A stretch of DNA of 64,000 nucleotides from the NCBI GenBank assembly GCA_031271295.1, contig JAISVZ010000119.1:1-64000 (forward strand). Direction: 5' to 3'. Shown here one piece after another: positions 34,520-43,842 of the stretch. The notes under the pieces are model-generated. The model did not search any database and had not been told where the DNA came from. It saw only the letters and a program-made list of their open reading frames with translations. The DNA comes from Clostridiales bacterium (GTDB lineage: Bacteria > Bacillota > Clostridia > Lachnospirales > WQUN01). Each line of letters starts with the position of its first letter. The first letter of the stretch is position 1. Position numbers and translations under genes: made by a program.

Positions 34520-35950
34520 ATGCAAAACGAAATACAGCCGGAAACCAAAGCGCCGGTTAATTCATCCGAATACCGCATGGCGAACGACAACCTGAAATCC
34601 TTGGTAATGCGCTATTCGCTGCCAACAATTATCGGAATGCTTGTAAACGCTCTCTACAACGTTGTGGATAGGTTTTGGGTGGGGAAAATTGAAGGCGAGG
34701 TTGGGCTTTACGGGCTTGGCGGAATAGGGCTTTGCATGTCTATAATGACAATGGTATTTGCCGTAGGTCAGCTTACCGGAATGGGCGCCGCCGCAAACAT
34801 TTCCATGAGTTTGGGGCAGGGCGACAGGGACAGGGCGGAGCGGATTTTGGGCAATACCCTTACCCTTTCGTCGGCTATTTCCTTTTCTGTAGTGGTTGTA
34901 ATGTTTATATTCAGGCGCGGAATTTTAAACATTGTCGGCGCGGACGATAACACGTTTCCTTACGCGCTTGAGTATATAACAATAATTTTGGCGGGCGGGA
35001 TATTTAACATGGTTACATTTTCGCTTAACCACTGTATCCGCGCCACGGGTAACCCAAAAAGGTTCGCGTCCACTCAAATTTTGGGCGCTCTTATAAACAT
35101 CGTGCTCGACCCTATTCTAATATTCAATTTTAATATGGGCGTGGCGGGCGCGGCATATGCCACAATTATCGCGCAGTTTGCCTCCGCCGTTTGGGTTACG
35201 TCTTATTTTTTCACAAAAAACGCGGCCATACGCTTCCGCCTTAAAAATTTAAAGGTTAAGGTTTCCGAAGCCGTAAGCATAATTTCTATAGGCGTCGCTC
35301 CTTTTTTGATGCAGGTAATGGGTTCTTTCATTATTGTAATTGCCAATAACTCGCTTAAATTTTACGGAGCGCGGGATCTTTCCTCCGCTACCGTTGAGGA
35401 GAGTTTAGCGGGTTCTGTGGCCGTAAGCGCGTTTACCGTAATTAACAGCATTTCCACATTGTTTGTAATGCCGGTTATAGGTATAAACCAAGGCAGCCAG
35501 CCTATAATAGGTTATAACTACGGTGCGCGTAACTTTGAGCGTACCAGGGAAGCGCTTAAGTGGGCTATAATTTATTCGGTTGCAATTTGCGGCGCGGGTT
35601 TTGTAATTGTTCAGCTTTTCGCTCCGCAGCTGGTGCGGTTTTTTAACGAGGATACCATGCTTATAGAAACCGGTGCTGTGGGTATTCGCATGTTTCTTTT
35701 TGCGCTCCCGTTTGTGGGCTTTCAAATTATCGCATCCACATTTTTTCAGTCCATCGGGCACGCAAGAATGTCTATTTTACTTACGCTGCTTAGGCAGGCA
35801 ATTTTACTTGCGCCGCTTTACTTAATTTTACCGCGCTTTTTCGGGCTTACAGGAATATGGGCTGCCGCTCCGGTATCCGATGTGTGCGCCGCGGCTATTA
35901 CATTTTTTGCGCTAAGACGCGAATTTAAACGGCTTGGCATTGATACATAA
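34520..35950 (+). CDS. MATE family efflux transporter
   Basis: A 476-residue protein with about twelve membrane segments in two similar halves, the normal size for MATE proteins. The N-terminal half has PTIIGMLVNALYNVVDRFWVG and GMGAAANISMSLGQGD; the C-terminal half has INQGSQPIIGYNYGARN. These transporters expel drugs or other compounds using a sodium or proton gradient. GGAG lies 9 bases before the ATG. It follows the NYN gene by 39 bases and may be read through from it. The substrate is not predictable. Confidence 0.9.
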   Translation: MQNEIQPETKAPVNSSEYRMANDNLKSLVMRYSLPTIIGMLVNALYNVVDRFWVGKIEGEVGLYGLGGIGLCMSIMTMVFAVGQLTGMGAAANISMSLGQGDRDRAERILGNTLTLSSAISFSVVVVMFIFRRGILNIVGADDNTFPYALEYITIILAGGIFNMVTFSLNHCIRATGNPKRFASTQILGALINIVLDPILIFNFNMGVAGAAYATIIAQFASAVWVTSYFFTKNAAIRFRLKNLKVKVSEAVSIISIGVAPFLMQVMGSFIIVIANNSLKFYGARDLSSATVEESLAGSVAVSAFTVINSISTLFVMPVIGINQGSQPIIGYNYGARNFERTREALKWAIIYSVAICGAGFVIVQLFAPQLVRFFNEDTMLIETGAVGIRMFLFALPFVGFQIIASTFFQSIGHARMSILLTLLRQAILLAPLYLILPRFFGLTGIWAAAPVSDVCAAAITFFALRREFKRLGIDT

Positions 35951-36040
35951 TAGGCTGTTGTTTACGAGTTTCTAAGCATTGAAAAAAATTAGACGCTCTT
36001 TACAAGTTTCTATTCATTGATAAATAAGGAGGTTTTAATT

Positions 36041-36955
36041 TTGATTGAAGTTACGGATTTAACGAAGGATTTCGGTAAAAAAAGAGCTCTGAATAATTTG
36101 AGCTTTAAGGTTTCGCCGGGCAAGGCGTTTGGGCTTTTGGGGCGAAACGGCGCGGGCAAAACAACATGTATACGAATAATAATGGATATTTTCCCCGCCG
36201 ATTCCGGCAAGGTTACTATAGATTCGCACTCCCCGCGTGAAAACACCCGAAGGATTGGTTATTTGCCGGAGGAACGCGGCTTATACCCGAAAAAAACGAT
36301 AATCGAACAGATGATTTATATAGGAGAGCTTCGCGGGCTTAAAAGCCATGAGGCGAAAAGAAACGCGGAAAACCTTTTGGAACAGCTTGAGGCAACGGAG
36401 TATTTGGGCAGAAAACTGGATACGCTTTCAAAAGGCAATCAGCAAAAAATACAGCTTGCCATAGCTCTAATTAACGACCCCGAAATACTTATTTTGGACG
36501 AACCTTTTTCCGGTTTAGACCCTGTTAACGCGCATATTTTAAAAAAGCTTGTATCCGAAAAGGTAAAGGCGGGGCGCACCGTTATATTTTCAAGCCACCA
36601 AATGCCCGCGGTGGAGGAATTCTGCGACGAAATTTGTATTATAGATAACGGCGCGGCGGTACTTACCGGCAATTTGCGGGAGATAAAGCGAAGTTATCCG
36701 CGTAACAACATATACATTGAAGCCGAGGGGAACAAGCGGCAGCTAAAAGACGATATTACGCGCGGTTTTAAACCGGAAGAAATAGAAGAAAGCGGCGGCG
36801 GTTTTAACGTAAGAATTTCTGATCCCGAACAAAGAGATGGCCTTTTAAGGTTTATCGCGGATAATAAAATAAAGTTGGACGTTTTTTCAATTATCGAACC
36901 GACACTTGAAGATATTTTTATTGAGAAAGTGGGGCAGGCTAATGAATCAGTTTAA
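36041..36955 (+). CDS. ABC transporter ATP-binding protein (ABC-2 exporter)
   Basis: A single nucleotide-binding domain: Walker A is GRNGAGKTT at about 34-42, signature LSKGNQQK, and Walker B ILILDEPFSGLDP, followed by an H-loop (SSHQM). The last 80 residues match the DUF4162-type tail of NatA/YhaQ-like ATPases. I took TTG 36041, 8 bases after AAGGAGG; starting upstream at 36017 would put the ribosome site inside the gene. The gene ends 14 bases inside the permease gene. Together they form an exporter of unknown substrate, possibly Na+ or a lipid or antibiotic. Confidence 0.9.
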   Translation: MIEVTDLTKDFGKKRALNNLSFKVSPGKAFGLLGRNGAGKTTCIRIIMDIFPADSGKVTIDSHSPRENTRRIGYLPEERGLYPKKTIIEQMIYIGELRGLKSHEAKRNAENLLEQLEATEYLGRKLDTLSKGNQQKIQLAIALINDPEILILDEPFSGLDPVNAHILKKLVSEKVKAGRTVIFSSHQMPAVEEFCDEICIIDNGAAVLTGNLREIKRSYPRNNIYIEAEGNKRQLKDDITRGFKPEEIEESGGGFNVRISDPEQRDGLLRFIADNKIKLDVFSIIEPTLEDIFIEKVGQANESV

Positions 36956-38195
36956 AACGGTTTTTAAATTTGAATATATGGGATACATCAAAAACAGAGC
37001 GTTTCAGGTAATGACCATTATTATTACGGCCGCAATTATTTTAGCGTCGTTTATCCCGAAGGTATCGGATATCGTGTCCGGGCTTGGCGGCGGCGGCGCG
37101 AAAATAGGGCAAACGGCGGGTTTTGCGCTTGGTGAAAACACCGAGGGAATGGTATTAACCGCGCAAATGTTATCCGAAGCCGCGCCGGATTATACCTGGG
37201 AGCAGGTGGATTCCTCCGCCGATTTTAACGCGCTGATTGTTGACGAAACATATGCTGCGGTATTTTTCTATAACGGCGGCGATACCTACGATTTTTACTC
37301 TACCGGGCGCAATCTGAACGAATACGGCGCAATGAACGGGCTCAGCGAAATTGTGGGCAAACTGCACGCCTCGGAATTGATACGAGGCTTGGGGCCGGAT
37401 GCGCAAACCGCAATTGATCTTATCTCCGCTATGGAGGTTAAGCAAAACCATATAAGCGTATCGGGGAATTTTGAGCAGAATTATTTCCTTGCCTACGCTC
37501 TTGTGTTTGTGCTTTACTTCGCGCTGATTTTCCACAACCAGTTTATTATAACCTCCGTAATTACCGAGAAAACATCCAAGGCGATGGAGCTTTTAATAAC
37601 CTCCGCCAAGCCGTGGAGCCTTATGTTCGGTAAGGTTTTGGGCGTGGGCGCGGCGGCTATTACCCAGCTTATATGGTTTTTCGTTGTGGTGGTAGCCATG
37701 CTTTTTGTAAATCTCGATTCGTTAGCCCAAAGCGTGCCGGATTTAACCCAGGTTGCAACAACAACGGTCACCTCGCCGTTTATTCTATTTTCCTTTGTGG
37801 TATTTTTCCTTTTGGGGTACTTTATTTACGCCTTTTTTTATGCCGCGCTCGGCTCCACCGTAAGCAGAATGGAAGATGCGAGTTCGGTTACAATCTACCC
37901 TACGCTTTTTATTATGGCCGGGTTTTTCGCTTCCGTTTTCGGCTCGATGAACAGTGTCGATTCCGTTTTAATAAAGGTGCTTTCGTATATCCCGCTTTTC
38001 TCCCCAATGGTTATGTTTACAAGGCAGTGCATGAATTCCGCCGCTGTTTGGGAGGTTTTAATTTCTATGGTGCTGTCGCTTGGCGGCGTAATTTTGATGG
38101 GGCTTGCCGGGGCGAAAATTTACAGAACGGGCGTAAATATGTACGGGAAGGCGGCAACGCCTAAGGAACTGATTAGGATGCTTACGCGCAGGTAA
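36942..38195 (+). CDS. ABC-2 type permease
   Basis: A membrane partner of the preceding ATPase (NatB/YhaP-like). One membrane segment lies near 20-40 (TIIITAAIILASFIPKV), then a large outer domain with Gly-rich GLGGGGAKIG, then about five segments from 190 onward. EKTSKAMELLITS is the typical coupling stretch of the family. I took ATG 36942 with a GGGGCAGG-type site; a start further upstream lies inside the ATPase gene. The overlap of 14 bases indicates translational coupling. No dedicated regulator is nearby. Confidence 0.87.
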   Translation: MNQFKTVFKFEYMGYIKNRAFQVMTIIITAAIILASFIPKVSDIVSGLGGGGAKIGQTAGFALGENTEGMVLTAQMLSEAAPDYTWEQVDSSADFNALIVDETYAAVFFYNGGDTYDFYSTGRNLNEYGAMNGLSEIVGKLHASELIRGLGPDAQTAIDLISAMEVKQNHISVSGNFEQNYFLAYALVFVLYFALIFHNQFIITSVITEKTSKAMELLITSAKPWSLMFGKVLGVGAAAITQLIWFFVVVVAMLFVNLDSLAQSVPDLTQVATTTVTSPFILFSFVVFFLLGYFIYAFFYAALGSTVSRMEDASSVTIYPTLFIMAGFFASVFGSMNSVDSVLIKVLSYIPLFSPMVMFTRQCMNSAAVWEVLISMVLSLGGVILMGLAGAKIYRTGVNMYGKAATPKELIRMLTRR

Positions 38196-38224
38196 ACTAC
38201 CTTTAAAATAAGGAATTGATAAAT

Positions 38225-38842
38225 TTGATAACCGCGGAAATTAAGGGCACAAAACTGAATTTTCACACAAAAGCCGGAGTGTTTTCGCCCGATAAAATTG
38301 ACAAGGGCACGCTTGCGATGCTTTCCGCCGTTGAGCTTTCCGCTTCGGATAAGGTGCTGGATTTGGGCTGCGGTTACGGCGCGGTTGGTATATGGGCGGC
38401 GTCAGTCATTGGCAGCGACAGGGTTGTAATGTGCGATATTGATGAAGCGTGCGTTACGCTATCCGAAAATAACGCGCAAATGAACGGGCTTGGCGGAATA
38501 AAAACGGCGGTAAGCGACGGCTTTCGAAATTTAGACGATACGGATTTTACATTAATTCTTTCAAACCCGCCGTACCATACGGATTTTTCCGTGGCGAAGC
38601 ATTTCATTGAAAAAGGTTTTAACAGGCTTAAAATAGGCGGAAAAATGGTTATGGTTACAAAAAGAAAACAGTGGTACAAAAACAAGCTTACCGCGATTTT
38701 CGGCGGTGTGAAGACGCAAGAAACGGACGGGTATTTTGTGTTTTGCGCGGAAAAACGCGGCATGAAATACGCGAATGCCAAGCCAAGCCAAGCCAAGGCG
38801 AGTCAAGTCAAGCCAAACCAAACTAAAACCGGATACCGATAA
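38225..38842 (+). CDS. RsmC-like class I SAM methyltransferase
   Basis: A small methyltransferase of the MTS/RsmC type: VLDLGCGYGAVG at about 44-55 binds SAM, CDID near 70 is the acidic loop, and NPPY at 114-117 is the catalytic motif of enzymes that methylate exocyclic amino groups of guanine or adenine. Family members mostly modify rRNA. I took TTG 38225, 10 bases after AAGGA; the TTG at 38216 touches that site. The final 20 residues (from about 186) are a Lys/Ser/Gln-rich tail coded by a 5-base repeat and are not part of the fold. Confidence 0.82.
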   Translation: MITAEIKGTKLNFHTKAGVFSPDKIDKGTLAMLSAVELSASDKVLDLGCGYGAVGIWAASVIGSDRVVMCDIDEACVTLSENNAQMNGLGGIKTAVSDGFRNLDDTDFTLILSNPPYHTDFSVAKHFIEKGFNRLKIGGKMVMVTKRKQWYKNKLTAIFGGVKTQETDGYFVFCAEKRGMKYANAKPSQAKASQVKPNQTKTGYR

Positions 38843-38880
38843 AAGGGCGGGAAAAAAATAAATTACAAAGGAGAATTTTT

Positions 38881-40116
38881 ATGAACTATCTGCTTAAACC
38901 CGATTACATCTATTTAAACGGCAAAACAACAAGCGGCAAATATGTGGAAGTAACCGGCGCACGAATTACGAATATATGCGAAAACGTGACCGGCGGCAAA
39001 TCCGAAAACGCGTCCGGCGGCGAAATTGGCGGCAAATCCGAAAACGCATTCGGCGGCGAGGTTGGCAACGCGTCCGGCGAGCCGCAAATAATTAACCTTT
39101 CCGGCTTAACTCTGCTTCCGGGCTTTATTGATATCCATGTTCACGGCGGCGGCGGGTACGATACTATGGATTTATCTGCGCAATCGCTTGAGAAAATTTC
39201 GCTCTACAAATTGGAAGAAGGCGTAACCTCGTTTTGCCCAACAACGGTTACTGCGCCGTTTGAGAAGCTGAAAAAAGCCGCGTCCGTTGTGGGCGAGGCG
39301 GCGAAGGGCGAAAATACGGGCGCGAAAATAATAGGTTCTTTTATAGAAGGCCCGTATATAAACCCGAAATTTAAGGGCGCTCATCCGGAGGAATTTATCC
39401 GCGAAATAAACTTGGACGAAATAAAAGAACTAATTGACGCGGGCAAAGGTTTTGTAAAATCCTTCGCTATAGCTCCGGAACTTGACGGCGCGGCGGAGGC
39501 TGTAAAATATCTTACGCAAAACGGCATTAATGTGCGTATGGGGCACAGCGACGCTTTGGCAAAGCAGGCAAACGAAGCGGCGGGTTGCGGAGCGAATACC
39601 GCCATTCACACGTTTAACGCAATGAGGGCATTTTCGCACAGGGAAACGAGCATGGTATCGGAAACCCTTTTAAACGACGGCATTTACGCCGAGTTTATCT
39701 GCGATTTGATTCATACCAATAAACACGCGGCAAGCGTACTTTTGCGTTGCAAGGGCGAGGATAAAATAATTTTAATTACGGACTGCATGATGGCGGGCGG
39801 CTTAACCGACGGAAGCTATACGCTTGGCGAAATGAAGGTTAAGGTTGTGGGTAAGCAGGCGCTTACGGAAGACGGAAAACTTGCCGGCAGTGTGCTAAAA
39901 CTTAACGAAGCCGTGCGCAACATGGCATTTGAGGTTGGCGCGGGCAAGGACGCGGCGGTTAAAATGGCAACCATAAACCCTGCGGCGGCACTTGGTATTG
40001 ATAAGGAAACAGGTTCAATTGAAGTAGGCAAGCGCGCGGATATTATCGCAGTGGACGACAATTTTAACGTAAAATTTGTTATGGCAGGCGGCGTTATTAA
40101 ATTAAGCGCGGAATAG
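38881..40116 (+). CDS. nagA: N-acetylglucosamine-6-phosphate deacetylase
   Basis: It removes acetate from N-acetylglucosamine-6-phosphate, the first step in using this sugar for energy or wall recycling. The amidohydrolase motifs are all present: DIHVHGG (metal), EGPYIN, GHSDA, HTFNAMRAFSHRE, and the catalytic Asp in LITDCMMAGG. AGGAG lies before the ATG. The N-terminal part has an unusual 30-residue insert with in-frame 12-residue repeats (GKSENASGG and GKSENAFGG) not found in typical NagA. No nagB lies next to it; the next gene starts 13 bases later, so it is carried in an operon with rRNA and tRNA modification genes. Confidence 0.92.
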   Translation: MNYLLKPDYIYLNGKTTSGKYVEVTGARITNICENVTGGKSENASGGEIGGKSENAFGGEVGNASGEPQIINLSGLTLLPGFIDIHVHGGGGYDTMDLSAQSLEKISLYKLEEGVTSFCPTTVTAPFEKLKKAASVVGEAAKGENTGAKIIGSFIEGPYINPKFKGAHPEEFIREINLDEIKELIDAGKGFVKSFAIAPELDGAAEAVKYLTQNGINVRMGHSDALAKQANEAAGCGANTAIHTFNAMRAFSHRETSMVSETLLNDGIYAEFICDLIHTNKHAASVLLRCKGEDKIILITDCMMAGGLTDGSYTLGEMKVKVVGKQALTEDGKLAGSVLKLNEAVRNMAFEVGAGKDAAVKMATINPAAALGIDKETGSIEVGKRADIIAVDDNFNVKFVMAGGVIKLSAE

Positions 40117-40129
40117 GAGCGTCCCAAGG

Positions 40130-40945
40130 ATGACACTCGAAGAATCGGACGGCGGTTTGTGCCGGCTAAATAAATATATCGCAAGCGCGGGTTTTTGTTC
40201 GCGGCGCAAAGCGGAGGATTTTATTTTATCCGGCAAGGTTGCCGTTAACGGAGAAATTGTAACCTCGCTCGGCGCAAAGGTAAACGTACAAACGGATACC
40301 GTAACGCTGGACGGGGAAAAAATTACGCCCGCGAAGAGTTTTGTTTACATTATGCTGAACAAACCACAAGGTTGCGTTACAACGGCTGAGGATCAGTTTG
40401 GGCGCAAAACGGTAATGGATTTTTTGCGCGGGGTAAACGAGCGGGTTTTCCCCGTTGGCAGGCTGGATTACAATACATCGGGGCTTTTGCTGTTAACGAA
40501 CGACGGCGAATTTGCCAACAAAATTACCCACCCTAAATACAAGGCGGATAAAACATACATGGCGCAGGTTCGCCCCGTTCCCTCAAGCGCAGCTTTGGAA
40601 AAACTGCGGCGCGGCGTGCTGATAAAGGAAGAAAACGATTTTAATAACACAGGCGCATCCGGTAATTTTTTTAAAACTGCGCCCGCCAAGGTACGCGTTA
40701 TCAAAGGCGAAAAAAATCTTAACGGCACGGATAATAAAAACAGCGAAGGTACGGTTATGCTTGAAATAACAATTCACGAAGGGCGTAACAGGCAGGTGCG
40801 CAAAATGTGCGAAGCCGTGGGTCTGGAAGTTGTTACACTGCACAGAATTAAGGTTGGGCGGCTTTCGCTTGGCGCATTAAAACCCGGAGCGTACCGGTTT
40901 CTTACAAAGGACGAAATAAGCGAAGCCATGCGTTTGGCGCAATAG
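40130..40945 (+). CDS. rluB: rRNA pseudouridine synthase, RsuA/RluB family
   Basis: Residues 10-65 form an S4 RNA-binding domain (LNKYIASAGFCSRRKAEDFI). The catalytic domain has GRLDYNTSG with catalytic Asp113 and later GRNRQVRKM, the family's C-terminal motif. It isomerises uridine in rRNA; the exact site (16S or 23S) cannot be told, so the symbol is the usual one for this layout in Bacillota. A low-complexity stretch near 165-200 is an insert. The gap to nagA is 13 bases and to tgt 11 bases, so the three are co-transcribed. Confidence 0.88.
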   Translation: MTLEESDGGLCRLNKYIASAGFCSRRKAEDFILSGKVAVNGEIVTSLGAKVNVQTDTVTLDGEKITPAKSFVYIMLNKPQGCVTTAEDQFGRKTVMDFLRGVNERVFPVGRLDYNTSGLLLLTNDGEFANKITHPKYKADKTYMAQVRPVPSSAALEKLRRGVLIKEENDFNNTGASGNFFKTAPAKVRVIKGEKNLNGTDNKNSEGTVMLEITIHEGRNRQVRKMCEAVGLEVVTLHRIKVGRLSLGALKPGAYRFLTKDEISEAMRLAQ

Positions 40946-40956
40946 GAGACGAAAAC

Positions 40957-42096
40957 ATGTACAAAATTTTAGCTCAGGACGGATTGGCAAAAAGGGGCAA
41001 TTTTGAAACGCCGCACGGCACAATAAAAACGCCGGTTTTTATGAACGTGGCAACCTGCGCCGCAATAAAAGGAGCGTTGTCATCCGCGGATTTGTACGCC
41101 GTAAAGTGCCAAACGGCGCTGTCTAATACCTATCATTTGCATGTGCGACCGGGCGATACTCTTATCAGGGAGCTTGGCGGGCTTCATAAATTTATGGCCT
41201 TTAGCGGCCCCATTTTAACGGATTCCGGCGGCTTTCAGGTTTTTTCGCTGGCACAGCTTCGCAAAATTAAAGAAGAAGGAGTTTATTTCGCCTCTCACGT
41301 TGACGGGCGAAAAATTTTTATGGGCCCGGAGGAAAGCATAACAATCCAATCCAACTTGGGCTCCACAATAGCAATGGCGTTTGACGAATGCGCGCCGCAT
41401 CCAGCTTCAAGGCAGTATATGGAGGAATCGGTTGACAGGACAACGCGCTGGCTTAGGCGGTGCATCGCAAAACTTGCCGAGCTTAATTTACAGGAGGGCA
41501 CTATAAACAAAAACCAGGTGCTTTTCGGCATAAACCAGGGCGGCACGTTTAACGACATAAGACGCGAACACGCAAAGGTTATTTCGGAGCTTAATTTGGC
41601 GGGCTACGCTATAGGCGGCCTTGCGGTGGGCGAAACTCACGCGCAAATGTACGATGTTTTGGATAATGTTGTGCCGTTTTTGCCGAAGGATAAGCCGACA
41701 TATTTGATGGGTGTAGGTACGCCGGAAAATATTTTGGAAGCGGTAGAACGCGGGGTGGATTTTTTCGATTGCGTGCTTCCGGCAAGAAACGGACGCCACG
41801 CAAATGTTTACACAAACGCCGGAAAACTGAATTTGCTTAATAAGCAGTATTTAAAAGACGATTCGCCGATAGACGAAACATGCTCGTGCCCAACGTGCCG
41901 TATGCATTCTAAGGCGTATATACGGCATTTGTTTAAGGCAAAGGAAATGCTTGCGATGCGCCTTTGCGTACAGCACAATTTGTATTTTTTCAATACGCTT
42001 ATGGAAGAGATACGCGGCGCTATTGAGGCGGGGGGCTTTGCGCGGTATAAGAGGGAGAAACTTGCGGGGTTTGAAAAAAAGGGAGAGCGCGGCTAA
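40957..42096 (+). CDS. tgt: tRNA-guanine transglycosylase
   Basis: It swaps guanine 34 of Asp, Asn, His and Tyr tRNAs for preQ1 on the way to queuosine. The length (379) and motifs are canonical: catalytic Asp89 in TDSGGFQ, nucleophile Asp271 in DCVLPARNGRH, GINQGG, GLAVGE, and the zinc ligands Cys309, Cys311, Cys314 and His340. GGAG lies upstream of the ATG. No queuosine synthesis gene (queA, queCDEF) is nearby, so preQ1 may be imported or made elsewhere. It is not a DpdA-type DNA enzyme, because the canonical tRNA residues are all kept. Confidence 0.95.
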   Translation: MYKILAQDGLAKRGNFETPHGTIKTPVFMNVATCAAIKGALSSADLYAVKCQTALSNTYHLHVRPGDTLIRELGGLHKFMAFSGPILTDSGGFQVFSLAQLRKIKEEGVYFASHVDGRKIFMGPEESITIQSNLGSTIAMAFDECAPHPASRQYMEESVDRTTRWLRRCIAKLAELNLQEGTINKNQVLFGINQGGTFNDIRREHAKVISELNLAGYAIGGLAVGETHAQMYDVLDNVVPFLPKDKPTYLMGVGTPENILEAVERGVDFFDCVLPARNGRHANVYTNAGKLNLLNKQYLKDDSPIDETCSCPTCRMHSKAYIRHLFKAKEMLAMRLCVQHNLYFFNTLMEEIRGAIEAGGFARYKREKLAGFEKKGERG

Positions 42097-42097
42097 A

Positions 42098-43099
42098 ATG
42101 GAAACAAACAAAATATTCGAAAATATCGCGGATAATCTGAATTTGGGAACCGTAACCGCGCCCGTCCAAAGAGTTTCCGGCGGGTACATGCATAAAATGT
42201 ACCGTTTAGAAACTTCAAGGGGAAAATTCGCCGTTAAACTGTTAAATCCCGTTATTATGACCCGTCCGGACGTGTTTGAAAACTATGCCGCCGCGGAATC
42301 CTTGGAGAAAAAATTGCAGGGCAATGGTATCCCGGTTGTTCCCGCGCTATCTTTCGGCGGTAAGAAAATGCAGCGCGTAAACAATCAATACTATTATGTT
42401 TTTGAATGGGTTAACGCAAAGGCGCTCTCTTCAGAGGAAATAACGCGGGAGCATTGCGGAATAATGGGGGCGGTTTTGGCGCGTATTCATAAAATCGAAC
42501 AAAAAAACGAGGATTACAACGGTGATGAAATTAATATTAACTGGGATACTTACATAAAATCGGCGGAATCTGAATGCCCCAAAATTGTTGATATTCTCAA
42601 AGCTAACCGGGATATTTTGTACAAAAGCCAAACGCAAGGCAACGCCGCGTTAAAAAACATACCGAAACTTGCCGTTATTTCCAACGGGGATATGGATTGT
42701 AAAAATGTATTATGGATTGACCGAAAGCCGCTGATTATTGACTTGGAGTGTTTAAATTACGGAAATCCTTATATGGAGCTTTTCGATTTGGCGCTGTGCT
42801 GGTCCGGATATGAGCACTGCAAGCTTGACTATAAATTATTGTCCTCGTTTGTTCAATCTTATATCAAGGCGTACGGCCCCTTCGAAATTAATTGGGACGA
42901 TTTGTATTATGCCAATTTCGGCAGGCTTGCCTGGCTTGAATACAACATAAAAAGGGCGCTAATGATTGAATGCGAAAACGAAGAAGAAAAACAGCTCGGT
43001 ATCGGGCAGGTTTTTGAAACTATGGAACACGTAATTTATTACGATTCGTTAAAAGCGGAACTGCCCGGCAGGCTTAACGAAATCGCTCAACGGGTTTAA
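42098..43099 (+). CDS. APH-family phosphotransferase
   Basis: A kinase-like phosphotransferase of the aminoglycoside phosphotransferase/choline kinase superfamily. It has a nucleotide-binding N-lobe (GGYMHKMYRLET, FAVKLLN), a hinge (YYVFEWVN), the catalytic loop as NGDMDCKNVLW (the Brenner motif, with Asn for the usual His), and LIIDLEC as the metal-binding loop. It phosphorylates a small molecule that is not known here; antibiotic resistance cannot be inferred. ATG 42098 lies one base after the tgt stop codon; GGGAGAG is the ribosome site. A longer reading upstream would lie inside tgt. Confidence 0.8.
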   Translation: METNKIFENIADNLNLGTVTAPVQRVSGGYMHKMYRLETSRGKFAVKLLNPVIMTRPDVFENYAAAESLEKKLQGNGIPVVPALSFGGKKMQRVNNQYYYVFEWVNAKALSSEEITREHCGIMGAVLARIHKIEQKNEDYNGDEININWDTYIKSAESECPKIVDILKANRDILYKSQTQGNAALKNIPKLAVISNGDMDCKNVLWIDRKPLIIDLECLNYGNPYMELFDLALCWSGYEHCKLDYKLLSSFVQSYIKAYGPFEINWDDLYYANFGRLAWLEYNIKRALMIECENEEEKQLGIGQVFETMEHVIYYDSLKAELPGRLNEIAQRV

Positions 43100-43158
43100 T
43101 ATACCAAAGAGCAATCCGCAGTGACGCGGCAAGTGTTTTTGGTTTTTACGCGTCAAGT

Positions 43159-43575
43159 GTGAACGGTAACAGGAAGGGAACAAGGAAACGAAGCGACTTA
43201 ACGGAAATTGATGTGCTCGATTTAAGCAGATTGCCGGTTAATACCGATAATTCCGAACTGTGGTATTGGCTGGAGTTTATGAAATCGAACAATGAGGAGG
43301 TTTTGGAAATGATTGCGGAAAGAAGCCCTCAGATGAGAAAAGCCGTTGGATTCCTTAAAGAATTATCTGCGGACGAGCAAACCCGATTGATTTTTGAAAG
43401 CCACGAAACGGCAAGACGCGATATGTTGTCCAGATTGGACGGGGCGGAACTTAAAGGAAGGCTTGAAAGAAATTACGAAATTGCCCGAAACCTGCTTAGA
43501 ATTAACTTATCTGCCACAGAAATCGCCAAAGCGACAGGTTTAAGCCTTGAAGAAGTTGAGCTTTTAAAACAATAA
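43159..43575 (+). pseudogene. C-terminal remnant of an Rpn-family nuclease (PD-(D/E)XK transposase-like)
   Basis: The 138-residue reading frame matches only the end of Rpn/PDDEXK-family proteins: ELWYWLEFMKS, AVGFLKELSADEQTRLIFE, AEIAKATGLSLEEVELL-like sequence. The catalytic N-terminal half is missing and there is no ribosome site before the GTG at 43159. Rpn proteins promote recombination and are often part of shrinking mobile families. It is probably a dead copy left by deletion. Confidence 0.7.
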
Positions 43576-43671
43576 GAAGGTTTTGGAAATGATACATGAA
43601 AGCTTCAGGCAAATATTGCCCGCCACATGCAGGAGCGTGTTAATCATTATAACCCCACCTCTCAACTTATA

Positions 43672-43768
43672 CTAATTCTGTTTAAAAAGTTTGAACCCGG
43701 CGCTTGAAAAACACCGAAAATCACGGCGATTTTGGGGGCTTGCCTTCAACTTTTTAAATTGGAATTAG
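43672..43768. repeat. 97-bp imperfect inverted repeat, MITE-like
   Basis: Arms at 43672-43694 (CTAATTCTGTTTAAAAAG...) and 43745-43768 pair almost fully; an inner stem (CCGAAAATC with GATTTTGG) lies between them. It sits in the 267-base gap between the Rpn remnant and the end of the helicase gene. It could be a small non-autonomous mobile element or a bidirectional terminator. I see no other feature in this gap. Confidence 0.6.
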
Positions 43769-43842
43769 CATTATACTTTTATAGCCGTAAGAAACGTGTT
43801 TGCTTACAACCCCTAAAATAAAATATAATTCTGATGCATATT

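Noticed and set aside
41951-42097. Longer start of the phosphotransferase inside tgt
   Set aside because: Would overlap tgt by about 150 bases; ATG 42098 directly after the tgt stop has a ribosome site.
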